Assembly (NCBI GenBank): GCA_031292555.1
Contig: JARLGV010000119.1
Span: forward strand, 1 to 41,002
Length of the DNA: 41,002 nucleotides
Source: Fimbriimonas sp.
GTDB taxonomy: Bacteria > Armatimonadota > Fimbriimonadia > Fimbriimonadales > Fimbriimonadaceae
Reading direction: 5' to 3'
In this document: positions 35,501-41,002 of the stretch, one piece after another
Position numbering within the stretch: position 1 is the first letter of the stretch
Layout: each line of letters starts with the position of its first letter
Translations under genes and position numbers: made by a program
Notes under the pieces: model-generated
Told to the model about the DNA's origin: nothing
The model's database searches: none
What the model saw: the letters and a program-made list of their open reading frames with translations, nothing else

Positions 35501-35982
35501 TTTGTTCTTAGTACATAAAATAGCCGCGACTTAGCCGTCACATCAAATTCGTCGGGATCGACCGTCCGAATCGCCATCCGTTCGAGCCAATCCGACACCT
35601 CGTGAGGCAAAGGCATTTCTACCTCGTCCAGAAGCACTGCTGCCGGAGCCACAACCGGAGGAGCCACATCGTCGGGCAGTTGGACGTCCTCCACCACGAA
35701 ATCGTGTTCCAACGCGTAGTAGGCCACCGCAACAGCGTGTTTGCACTGATTCTGGTAGGGGCAGGAGCATTTCGACTCCAGGTAGATTCCTCGCCCGGTC
35801 GGCACTACCTCGATCTTGACCTCGTAAGTCTCCGCAAAAGAGCCCTTCACCACTCCGAAGACCAGGCCATTCGAGTCCCCCCAGATCCTGGAGATCGACT
35901 TCCGATGTGACAAATCTCGCCCCCGAGCCAAAATAGTGGGCGCGAAACTACGTTCAATATCGCTAGCGGCGAATGATGTCAC
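32593..35982 (-). CDS. SWIM zinc-finger SNF2-family helicase
   Basis: A 1129-aa ATP-dependent DNA translocase. An N-terminal SWIM zinc finger is C72-x-C74-x5-C80-x-H82. A middle region of about 550 residues has no clear motif. The SNF2 ATPase follows: LADDMGLGKT (K697), DEAQ (789-792), LSGTPVENHLGELWSL, LLFSQFTSM, ISLKAGGTGLNLTAADTVIL and DRAHRIGQDKPV. Bacterial homologues of this layout (HepA/RapA-like relatives) are thought to remodel protein-DNA complexes; the role here is unknown. It starts at GTG 35982. CATAAT lies 11 bases upstream. No restriction-modification or defence genes are adjacent. Confidence 0.92.
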   Translation of the reverse strand: MTSFAASDIERSFAPTILARGRDLSHRKSISRIWGDSNGLVFGVVKGSFAETYEVKIEVVPTGRGIYLESKCSCPYQNQCKHAVAVAYYALEHDFVVEDVQLPDDVAPPVVAPAAVLLDEVEMPLPHEVSDWLERMAIRTVDPDEFDVTAKSRLFYVLRTKATANGADSPTVTLMNRSVLKAGVYGAHSEFKAATVTSGNLPKYLNAYDRNLVVDIDRNAVKLDWNRAEYRLDGSHGSRLLQAILDSGRCIWKDIARGICLKPGPKLAGVVRWQEAGDEGKLQPCLDFGRSGAILSVAPPWYVDEESGQCGPIECDLPDSVAASFLRIGPIRPEVLPVVRKRLSALGYSGSALPTPKFRTVLRSPLPTPCLLVQYENCCRTSFTWNQAKISAPIAFAKLTFEYEGIVADPDGSDIRIVTDEQILILKRNPSAESVARERLVRNGWIEPSYCGWEIPKSRSDSLCVVPPDDYRLHYPIERIQQMKEGLFAKLIGLGWRIDVEGRYRIVADEDVEWDLGLDSGSGIDWFEFQVGIKVEGKPFDLKAVLKGLFAEQSALKFRSGRARGPHETEDVYIFDEEGRAVRLPRARLNAILSPLLELFGGVQEWPDDLRLPKSMLSEASIFEDTVEDADLPWRTSEEIRGLSARLAAFDHLEPMMEPAGFIGELRGYQREGLAWLDFLREYEFGGILADDMGLGKTVQILAFLQREKLAGRLNSPALIVAPTSTIPNWKRECERFTPELSVVSLQGAGRHGRFAELDGCDIALTTYPLLARDKDHLKNAKYHAIVLDEAQNVKNPITIAARAARDLNARHRFCLSGTPVENHLGELWSLFHFLMPGFLGSDVDFKRRFRGPIEKNGDTDARDRLARRIRPFMLRRTKDKVVKELPAKTEIIENVELDEKQRDLYETIRLAMDEQVRHLIAAQGFDRSRIQILDALLKLRQVCCDPRLVKLPSAENVTDSAKLDRLLDMLTVLIEDGRKVLLFSQFTSMLNIIEERLREAKIEWVRISGDVIDRDTPVQRFQAGDVPLFLISLKAGGTGLNLTAADTVILYDPWWNPAVENQAIDRAHRIGQDKPVMVYRLVASATIEEKMLVMQARKGELAKSILTDDGDVIRTLTVEDLQWVLSKD

Positions 35983-36350
35983 GGGTTCTACGGATTATGA
36001 CGTGCTTCGCTGAAGGCGAACCGCCCTTCGGGCTAGGCGAGGAGGCGATAAGGCGCGGAGCCGTGAGATTTACTTAGTGGAGAACTGGATCCCAGGCGGG
36101 GAAGGCTGAACCATGGACCAATGGGCATCGCATGGAACCGCTCTTCTTGGTCCCCCAACTACGCCACACTATGAAACAGCCCCACATCAGCGACTTCACT
36201 CTTCCCCGTGTCCCCCAGCCCATCTGCGCATAATCACCTTGTCGCCTCTCCGACTCTGTGCCTCTTCGACTAGCATGAAGGGCTTGCGCGAAGCAGGTAA
36301 CATAAAGGTTCTGAACTCGTGGGAGGACTTACCGTCCGCCTGCACCACAG
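35983..36350. other. 368-base divergent spacer before rplA
   Basis: It separates the SNF2 gene from rplA. I see no tRNA or credible ORF; a 109-codon open frame across it (from 36113) has no protein-like pattern and runs into rplA out of frame. GC-rich inverted segments occur near 36003-36060 (around CGCCCTTCGGGC). A GGGAGGA at 36321-36327 is 23 bases before the rplA GTG, too far for a normal SD. Confidence 0.6.
35994..35999 (-). promoter_or_regulatory. Candidate -10 (CATAAT) for the SNF2 gene
   Basis: The minus-strand CATAAT ends 11 bases before GTG 35982, with no SD. Confidence 0.4.
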
Positions 36351-37079
36351 GTGATTGCATTGAGAAAGAACGTAAAAAAGAACCTTCATTCGCCGCGTTA
36401 TGTGGCGATCGCCAAAACTGTCGACAAAGACACTCCCCTTGATATCGTTGCGGCGCTTGCCGTCGTCAAGCAGACTGCGAACGCAAAGTTCGTCGAGAGC
36501 GTCGACCTTGCCGTCAACCTCGGGATCGATCCACGTAAGGGCGACCAAAACGTGCGTGGCATCACGAACCTGCCACACGGCACTGGAAAGACCCGCAAGG
36601 TCGCTGTACTGGCCAAGGGCGATTTGGCCGGGCTGGCCGAGCAAGCCGGTGCAGATACCGTCGGCGCCGAAGAGCTGATCGCTCAGATTCAGGGTGGTTG
36701 GAGAGACTTCGATGTCCTGCTGGCGACCGAAGAAATGGCCCCTCAGATCGGAAAGATCGGCCGTATGCTTGGGCCTCGAACTCCGAACAAGAGGAACGGC
36801 ACTGTCACGAATAACATTGCAGCCGCCGTGCGCGAAATCAAGGGCGCGACTCGCGTCGAGTACCGCGCCGACAAGTCCGGTATCGTCCACCTTGCGATCG
36901 GCAAGGTCAACTTCACCGACGAGCAACTTCTCGAGAACTTCAAAGCCGGTCTGGGCGCTCTCATCAAGGCAAAGCCCGCGACTGCCAAGGGCAAGTACGT
37001 GAAGGCGATCACCCTCAGCGCCACCATGGGCCCCGGCATCCCCGTCGAAGCCACTTCGGCCACCAAGTTCGCTTCGTAA
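36351..37079 (+). CDS. rplA: 50S ribosomal protein L1
   Basis: A 242-aa L1 ribosomal protein of the large-subunit L1 stalk. Family blocks are [20 protein letters not shown] (42-61), [16 protein letters not shown] (65-80), [10 protein letters not shown], and [20 protein letters not shown]. The central signature is unusual: L140[13 protein letters not shown] reads two residues shorter than the common LGPRGLMPNPKVGTVT, and the Met-Pro-Asn core is lost. The gene stands alone: no rplK, rplJ, rplL or nusG flanks it. It starts at GTG 36351 (the first start in the frame after TGA 36312) with no SD close by. A strong terminator follows. Confidence 0.93.
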   Translation: MIALRKNVKKNLHSPRYVAIAKTVDKDTPLDIVAALAVVKQTANAKFVESVDLAVNLGIDPRKGDQNVRGITNLPHGTGKTRKVAVLAKGDLAGLAEQAGADTVGAEELIAQIQGGWRDFDVLLATEEMAPQIGKIGRMLGPRTPNKRNGTVTNNIAAAVREIKGATRVEYRADKSGIVHLAIGKVNFTDEQLLENFKAGLGALIKAKPATAKGKYVKAITLSATMGPGIPVEATSATKFAS

Positions 37080-37098
37080 ACCGAACCGTTCGCATAGG

Positions 37099-37136
37099 GC
37101 GCTCAAGGACAAACACTTCGTCCTTGGGCGTCTTTT
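37099..37136 (+). terminator. Rho-independent terminator of rplA
   Basis: A stem of 12 bp including two wobbles (37099-37110 with 37120-37131; core CAAGGAC/GTCCTTG) is followed by CTTTT. It is the most standard intrinsic terminator in the window. Confidence 0.8.
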
Positions 37137-37231
37137 GCGTTCTTGCCGTTAGCTCGCACGTAAGCGAATGCAACTCAACAAAATCGGGTTAAGTTGAATA
37201 CGCCCAAACAAATTCAGCCGTAGTAACTGGA

Positions 37232-37726
37232 GTGAAGTCCTGGTTTTCGGCATCCTTACTCTTCTCCATTCTTGCGCTCGCCGGATGCATGACCGGCGTG
37301 GCGGTCGCACAAAAGCCCGACAAGAAGTACAAGGTCTCACACACGCCGGCGGAGTGGAAAAAGCTGCTGTCGCCGCAGGCCTATGAGGTATTGAGGCATT
37401 CCGACACAGAGCGAGCATGGACGGGCGCCCTTCTGAACGAGCACAGAAAAGGCACGTTCGTCTGCGCAGGCTGCGGGCAAGAGCTGTTCAAGTCAGACAC
37501 CAAGTTCGATTCGGGGACCGGATGGCCCAGCTTCTGGAAGGCGATCAGCCCCAAAGCGGTTGACGAGCTCAAGGACTACAGTGACGGAATGGAACGGATC
37601 GAGGTGCAGTGCTCCGGCTGCGGAGGACATTTGGGCCATGTCTTCGACGACGGTCCACAACCGACGGGACTGCGCTACTGCATGAACTCGGTTGCCCTGA
37701 AGTTCATTCCCGAGAAGCAAAAGTAG
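37232..37726 (+). CDS. msrB: Lipoprotein methionine-R-sulfoxide reductase MsrB
   Basis: A 164-aa MsrB that reduces methionine-R-sulfoxide in oxidised proteins. Zinc ligands are C78, C81, C127 and C130. The catalytic cysteine is C150 in RYCMNSVAL, and the SGTGWPSF block is present. Unlike the usual cytoplasmic MsrB, it begins with a lipoprotein signal (MKSWFSASLLFSILALAGCM; lipobox LAGC, C19), so it should be a membrane-anchored exported repair enzyme. It starts at GTG 37232, and no nearby MsrA is seen. Its last 23 bases overlap the end of the convergent phosphatase gene. Confidence 0.94.
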   Translation: MKSWFSASLLFSILALAGCMTGVAVAQKPDKKYKVSHTPAEWKKLLSPQAYEVLRHSDTERAWTGALLNEHRKGTFVCAGCGQELFKSDTKFDSGTGWPSFWKAISPKAVDELKDYSDGMERIEVQCSGCGGHLGHVFDDGPQPTGLRYCMNSVALKFIPEKQK

Positions 37727-38210
37727 CCGCGAAAGCCGCGACCCACAGCTTCTGAGCCAACGTATCCGGCACGCGGATGCCGCGGGCCACCGAAATGCGC
37801 TCGAACGCTTCGTCGGGCTCGATTCCCTGAAGGGTCATCACGCAGGCGGCCATCACGGAGGACCGGCCTATCCCCATGCGGCAGTGGATGACGACGTTCC
37901 GACCGGTCGTCAGGCGGTCGACGAGTTTGGTCGCGACCCGATGCAGTTGTTTCGGAGTATCGGGCACCGACTGATCGATGATCGGAGCCTGGACGAACTC
38001 CAAGCCCGCTTTCGCACACATGACCGGCTCTTCGGAAAGGCCGAGATATTCAGACTCTTGCCGTCCGAGCATCGACACGAGCACATCGACGCCCGCAGAG
38101 CGCATCCGGCTCAAATCCTCCGCCAACGCCTCGTCACCCAACGGATGAGGGGTAATTGCCAACCTCCCGGTAGAGGGAACGTCGATCCATCGAAAGTCGG
38201 GCACCTCCAT
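37704..38210 (-). CDS. Dual-specificity/tyrosine phosphatase-like protein
   Basis: A 168-aa protein tyrosine phosphatase-fold enzyme. The P-loop is HCRMGIGRSS (C110 nucleophile, R116), matching HCxxGxxRS. A likely general acid is D79 or D84 in PIIDQSVPD. It probably dephosphorylates Tyr or Ser/Thr phosphoproteins or a small molecule. It overlaps msrB by 23 bases, tail to tail. Upstream, a hairpin between it and the preceding TolB-like gene contains that gene's stop codon and the only SD-like GGAGG. Confidence 0.85.
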   Translation of the reverse strand: MEVPDFRWIDVPSTGRLAITPHPLGDEALAEDLSRMRSAGVDVLVSMLGRQESEYLGLSEEPVMCAKAGLEFVQAPIIDQSVPDTPKQLHRVATKLVDRLTTGRNVVIHCRMGIGRSSVMAACVMTLQGIEPDEAFERISVARGIRVPDTLAQKLWVAAFAATFASRE

Positions 38211-38211
38211 A

Positions 38212-38242
38212 GCTTAGCGGAGGCAGTGGCCCTCCGTTAAGC
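38212..38242 (-). promoter_or_regulatory. Hairpin between stop codon and start codon (translational coupling element)
   Basis: Reading the minus strand, GCTTAACGGAGG (38242-38231) pairs with CCTCCGCTAAGC (38223-38212) at 11 of 12 positions around a 7-base loop. The 5' arm holds the TAA stop of the TolB-like gene and the only GGAGG before the phosphatase. One base separates the 3' arm from the phosphatase ATG. Confidence 0.65.
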
Positions 38243-39349
38243 CCCCGCGATTTTCGGCACGAAACAGGCTCCCTGGCACTCCATGTACCTAAAGCCGATC
38301 GGCCTTTTGGTCATGGTTGTTGAATCCCAAAGGTACATGATGCCAAGCTTCTTGGCGCCATCTCCCTTGTAGCCTCCGTACCATTCGTATTGGACGCCGA
38401 TAAACTGCAGGCCATCTGGCGAAACGGCCTCAACTGATTGGTCGAAGGTCTTCCCCATACGGCGCTGGCCCAAATCGACTCGGCTGAAGTAGTTGAAGCC
38501 ACCATCACTACCGGATTGATACCCTTGAAGCAAATAGGTCCCCTTCTGTGCCAATGGAAATGACCGGACATGTCGGGGCCCCATACCTATCTCGACATCG
38601 AAGAACGGGATTTCAGTCGCTTGCGGATCGCCCTTTGGACCCATCGCGTCCCTGATCGGAATCTTCCTGAGTTTTCTTGCCATTCGATTCAACAGGAAGA
38701 TGCTGCGCCCCCCATCTGGCACTATGCTCGATATCGTCTTGTTGTCGACCCAAACTAAGCGATCCAGATCGCTAGGGCAATCATAACCTTTCATGGTCTG
38801 AAGATCGACAACCATATAGCGGTGACTATCATCGGTTTCTGAGCTTATCCTCGCGATCGCAGCATCGCCACGGGGACTAAACGCCAAATCAGCATCCCTA
38901 ACCACCGCCCTTCCAAATGAGTTGACAATCGTAAGGCCACGACCCTTCGACTTACTGGTTGGGTGAATCGCCCTTGTGCCAAATCTCTCAATTGCTTGAG
39001 CCAAGCCAGGCGTCGGAGCGATTATTTCGACGGACGAACGTTGGAAACTACCTTCGCCAAACCCAATAGAGCATAGAGCGAACTTCGCATGTTCGTTTCT
39101 GCCCTGCTCTCGCCAAAAGAGGATCCGCCCACCGCTCTTCGACGGGGAGGGAGCGATATCGTCGCTATCGCCAGTCGTGAGTTGCCTCAAATGCGTTCCG
39201 TCTGCCTCAATTGAATATAGGTGCGAAGACCCCACTGGATACACGTTTCCCAAGTGCTCCGCATAACGGCAGGCGGCGAATACGATTGCATTTGCCGGCG
39301 TCGCAAGGCCACTTCCTAGAGCCGCAATGGCACCGAGCATGACCATCAT
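38237..39349 (-). CDS. Exported TolB-like beta-propeller protein (paralogue 2)
   Basis: A 370-aa secreted or periplasmic protein of unknown function with WD/TolB-like propeller character (HLYSIEADGTHLRQLTTGDS is a typical blade). It starts with a signal peptide (MMVMLGAIAALGSGLATPANA) at ATG 39349, overlapping the previous stop as ATGA, with an AGAGG about eight bases upstream. The open frame extends back to 39508, but that part is out of phase with the partner gene's code and has no signal peptide. It ends with CQGACFVPKIAGA, a motif shared with its upstream paralogue. Members may bind peptides or glycans, but nothing here shows it. Confidence 0.85.
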   Translation of the reverse strand: MMVMLGAIAALGSGLATPANAIVFAACRYAEHLGNVYPVGSSHLYSIEADGTHLRQLTTGDSDDIAPSPSKSGGRILFWREQGRNEHAKFALCSIGFGEGSFQRSSVEIIAPTPGLAQAIERFGTRAIHPTSKSKGRGLTIVNSFGRAVVRDADLAFSPRGDAAIARISSETDDSHRYMVVDLQTMKGYDCPSDLDRLVWVDNKTISSIVPDGGRSIFLLNRMARKLRKIPIRDAMGPKGDPQATEIPFFDVEIGMGPRHVRSFPLAQKGTYLLQGYQSGSDGGFNYFSRVDLGQRRMGKTFDQSVEAVSPDGLQFIGVQYEWYGGYKGDGAKKLGIMYLWDSTTMTKRPIGFRYMECQGACFVPKIAGA

Positions 39350-40482
39350 TTCGACCTCTTCGTCGCCGTCTCGGGCACAAAGCATGCCCCTTCGCATGAC
39401 AACCCTTCGGCCGTGATTGGAATCGCCTTCCGACCTACGACGTCCCACAAGGACAGAGTTCGAAGGGGTGCCGTTCCGTCGCCAAGCCACCCTTTCCCCC
39501 AATTCCATGAGGAAACCAGGAACGTCCGACGATCACGTGCCTCGTCTTCGAAGAACAGTCCTTTCTGGATGAATCGAACTTCGCCAGTTGAAGCCACGAA
39601 TCCATACGTCGCGGGACTTCCGCCATCTTCGGTGCGGCCGACAACTTGAAGGAGGATATTTTTGCCGCCAACGCCATACCGAAAGGCGCGCACGCCGTCC
39701 GGGTTCTGACGCCACTGCGTACTGGCAAACACTTCGAGGTCCTGCGATCTTCCCTGTTCGACTCTGTGGAAGTGGCGCGGTTTTTCCTGTAGCGTCCCTA
39801 CGGTTGTGATTCGAAACAAGCTGGCGATGTCATAGAAGCCATTGATCAGCGAACTGTCATCGATCCATGTGATGCTCACGGGAACAGCCGTACCTCCCGC
39901 CTCCGACGGGATACCTCTTAGTTCAATTTCCTTTCCAGTTCGCAGATCCACAAGATTGGTTGAGGCGTCCTTCCCGTACGTAAGCCAGCGTCCACCAGGA
40001 GCGATAGCAGGGGTCAGGCTCTTGATGCGTACATTGCCATTGGGTGCTATCACCTGAAGGTTCGCCACGTCGTCCGCTGTCCGGACAGGTTTGACTCTGT
40101 ACGGCTCGGCGCCCAAGTACGCTCTCTTCAGGCTTACGAGGTCCAGCCGTCCATCGTCAAGAAACCGCAACAGCTCCTTGAATCCAGTGCCGTCCGTCGC
40201 GACTGAGCACAGTATCGAGTTTGAGATGAGGTCGCTCTTGTCCTTCCGCCAGAACAGAACGTGATTATGGTCCGGAGCCAAACTGGGTTGGGTATCGGCC
40301 CGATCGCCGAACGTGATTCGCCGGAGGTTCTTTCCATTCGTCCCAACTCGATATAGGTGGGGTGTATCGACCGGAAAGAACTTGCCGTGCACCTCGCGAA
40401 CATGGGCTGCCGAGTAAACCACGTCGTCGCCTAAGGAAGACGCAGCCAATCCCGCTACACATGCAATCGCTACCCAACTCAT
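39346..40482 (-). CDS. Exported TolB-like beta-propeller protein (paralogue 1)
   Basis: A 378-aa protein similar in plan to the gene that follows: signal peptide (WVAIACVAGLAASSLGDD), a first blade HLYRVGTNGKNLRRITFGDR and a C-terminal CEGACFVPETA. Both proteins share a GDG...LxxLWD segment before the end. Function is unknown. The pair is probably an old tandem duplication: alignment is clear only at the ends. It is translationally coupled to paralogue 2 by ATGA. CATAAT ends six bases before the ATG, with no SD. Confidence 0.85.
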   Translation of the reverse strand: MSWVAIACVAGLAASSLGDDVVYSAAHVREVHGKFFPVDTPHLYRVGTNGKNLRRITFGDRADTQPSLAPDHNHVLFWRKDKSDLISNSILCSVATDGTGFKELLRFLDDGRLDLVSLKRAYLGAEPYRVKPVRTADDVANLQVIAPNGNVRIKSLTPAIAPGGRWLTYGKDASTNLVDLRTGKEIELRGIPSEAGGTAVPVSITWIDDSSLINGFYDIASLFRITTVGTLQEKPRHFHRVEQGRSQDLEVFASTQWRQNPDGVRAFRYGVGGKNILLQVVGRTEDGGSPATYGFVASTGEVRFIQKGLFFEDEARDRRTFLVSSWNWGKGWLGDGTAPLRTLSLWDVVGRKAIPITAEGLSCEGACFVPETATKRSK

Positions 40483-40488
40483 CGCTCG

Positions 40489-40494
40489 ATTATG
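40489..40494 (-). promoter_or_regulatory. Candidate -10 (CATAAT) for the TolB-like operon
   Basis: The minus-strand CATAAT ends six bases before ATG 40482, with no SD. It would drive the two TolB-like genes and perhaps the phosphatase. Confidence 0.5.
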
Positions 40495-40558
40495 GGTGGG
40501 CAGGGTAGCCTCATGCCGGGGCTTGATGTCGCAGTCCGACTTTTTTCACGATGCTACT

Positions 40559-40595
40559 GCAAGCCACAGCGCTCCTCTCGGACGATGTGGCTTGT
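40559..40595. terminator. Hairpin after the VOC gene
   Basis: AAGCCACA (40561-40568) pairs perfectly with TGTGGCTT (40586-40593), extended by a C-G pair and a G-T wobble. It lies just after the VOC stop in the minus direction. No U-tract is seen. Confidence 0.4.
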
Positions 40596-40605
40596 CCGGT
40601 ACAGC

Positions 40606-41001
40606 TTACTGCTGAGTGCCTTCCAACCAGGCAAAGAGGCTTACTTCGTTGCCGTCGGGGTCGAGTACGATGGCGTAGCGCTGGCCCCAGAAGGCATCCC
40701 ACGGTTCTCGCCGGCCAGAAGACCCTGCTTCGACGACCTTGGCGTAGACGTCATCCACCCCCGCGGGCGTGTCACAGACAAAGCCCAGGCCCATGCGCTG
40801 TCCCGTCGGCGGCACCCAGTCCGGATCGATCTCCTGAACCATGGAAAGGGCATCCCATGCAAAGCGCAGGCCATTCGGCAACGTAACTTCGATGTGCGGT
40901 TCGGCGGGGTCAGATTCCGGGATCTCGATTCCCAGTAAGCGATAGAAACGTAGCGATTCCGCCATGTCGGCGACAACGATTCCGATGTAATCAAATTGAA
41001 T
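40606..41001 (-). CDS. VOC-superfamily (glyoxalase/bleomycin resistance-like) protein, 5' partial
   Basis: A vicinal-oxygen-chelate fold protein. The first ATG in frame, 40965, gives 119 aa (MAESLRFYRLLG). The frame continues open to the window edge as IQFDYIGIVVAD, which is the missing first beta-strand, so the true start lies beyond 41002. Blocks are LGFVCDTPAGVDDVYAKVVE and DPDGNEVSLFAW, the usual end. A metal-binding histidine is not evident in the part seen, so a non-enzymatic binding role is possible. Family members isomerise, cleave or sequester small molecules; no function can be assigned. Confidence 0.85.
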   Translation of the reverse strand: MQFDYIGIVVADMAESLRFYRLLGIEIPESDPAEPHIEVTLPNGLRFAWDALSMVQEIDPDWVPPTGQRMGLGFVCDTPAGVDDVYAKVVEAGSSGRREPWDAFWGQRYAIVLDPDGNEVSLFAWLEGTQQ

Positions 41002-41002
41002 G

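Noticed and set aside
36003-36060. tRNA or L1-binding leader in the rplA spacer
   Set aside because: GC-rich inverted segments exist, but no cloverleaf, CCA end or known L1 target pattern could be found by eye.
36113-36442. 109-codon ORF in the rplA leader
   Set aside because: Low-complexity, cysteine- and proline-rich translation, out of frame overlap with rplA, and no start signal.
36774-36800. Frameshift in rplA explaining the odd signature
   Set aside because: The frame is continuous and protein similarity is good on both sides; the change is a clean two-codon difference rather than a shift.
39350-39508. N-terminal extension of TolB-like paralogue 2
   Set aside because: It runs antiparallel in frame to no known motif, lies inside paralogue 1, and would bury the signal peptide; ATG 39349 with an ATGA overlap is better.

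Overview
The window is 41 kb of GC-rich bacterial chromosome, densely packed with about 34 protein genes on both strands. I see no rRNA, tRNA, CRISPR array, phage gene or transposase. The mix of genes (Gfo/Idh/MocA oxidoreductases, sugar-isomerase-like TIM barrels, a phytanoyl-CoA dioxygenase, GH29, GH16 and clan-D glycosidases, a BTAD/STAND regulator, a Planctomycete-like cytochrome c, a duplicated anion-type ABC permease) suggests a carbohydrate-degrading soil or freshwater heterotroph, perhaps Armatimonadota (Fimbriimonadia-like). No marker gene here proves this; the taxonomic call is an inference.

Layout. (1) 1-6440, + strand: a catabolic run of FAH-family hydrolase (cut by the window edge), TIM-barrel isomerase, SDR, zinc alcohol dehydrogenase, second SDR, GNAT and a GH29 alpha-L-fucosidase. 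Two ATGA overlaps tie the isomerase, SDR and dehydrogenase together. The set fits an oxidative (non-phosphorylative) deoxysugar pathway. (2) 6472-8106: divergent phytanoyl-CoA dioxygenase and DNA-3-methyladenine glycosylase I. (3) 8173-10573: convergent aldehyde dehydrogenase and proline racemase/hydroxyproline epimerase, a likely hydroxyproline catabolic pair. (4) 10733-11879: ECF sigma factor and a small exported cytochrome c. (5) 11952-15376, - strand: DUF1003 membrane protein, CutC and an exported clan-D (GH36-like) glycosidase. (6) 15481-18688: a Gfo/Idh oxidoreductase, then an opposite-strand operon of TIM-barrel isomerase plus a second Gfo/Idh. (7) 18880-26245, + strand: a 995-aa BTAD/STAND/TPR regulator, MscL, an alkaline-phosphatase-fold enzyme, and a two-gene ABC importer (duplicated permease, ATPase with an AAA-associated tail). 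(8) 26276-32556: exported S9 peptidase, DHA2 MFS transporter, ArsR regulator, thioredoxin and GH16 glucanase. (9) 32593-37079: SWIM-SNF2 helicase and an isolated ribosomal protein L1. (10) 37232-41001: lipoprotein MsrB, dual-specificity phosphatase, two TolB-like paralogues and a VOC protein cut by the right edge.

The most noteworthy points are in the DNA between genes. Many genes have a TANNNT-type -10 hexamer only 5-11 bases before the start codon and no Shine-Dalgarno sequence, which points to leaderless transcription. A 19-bp element is repeated in the spacer between the proline racemase and sigma-factor genes, once near each start. A three-copy degenerate repeat lies in the spacer before the GH16 gene. 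A hairpin containing one gene's stop codon and the next gene's only SD-like motif lies between a TolB-like gene and the phosphatase. Several convergent gene pairs end in long GC-rich hairpins that overlap coding ends and lack a U-tract.
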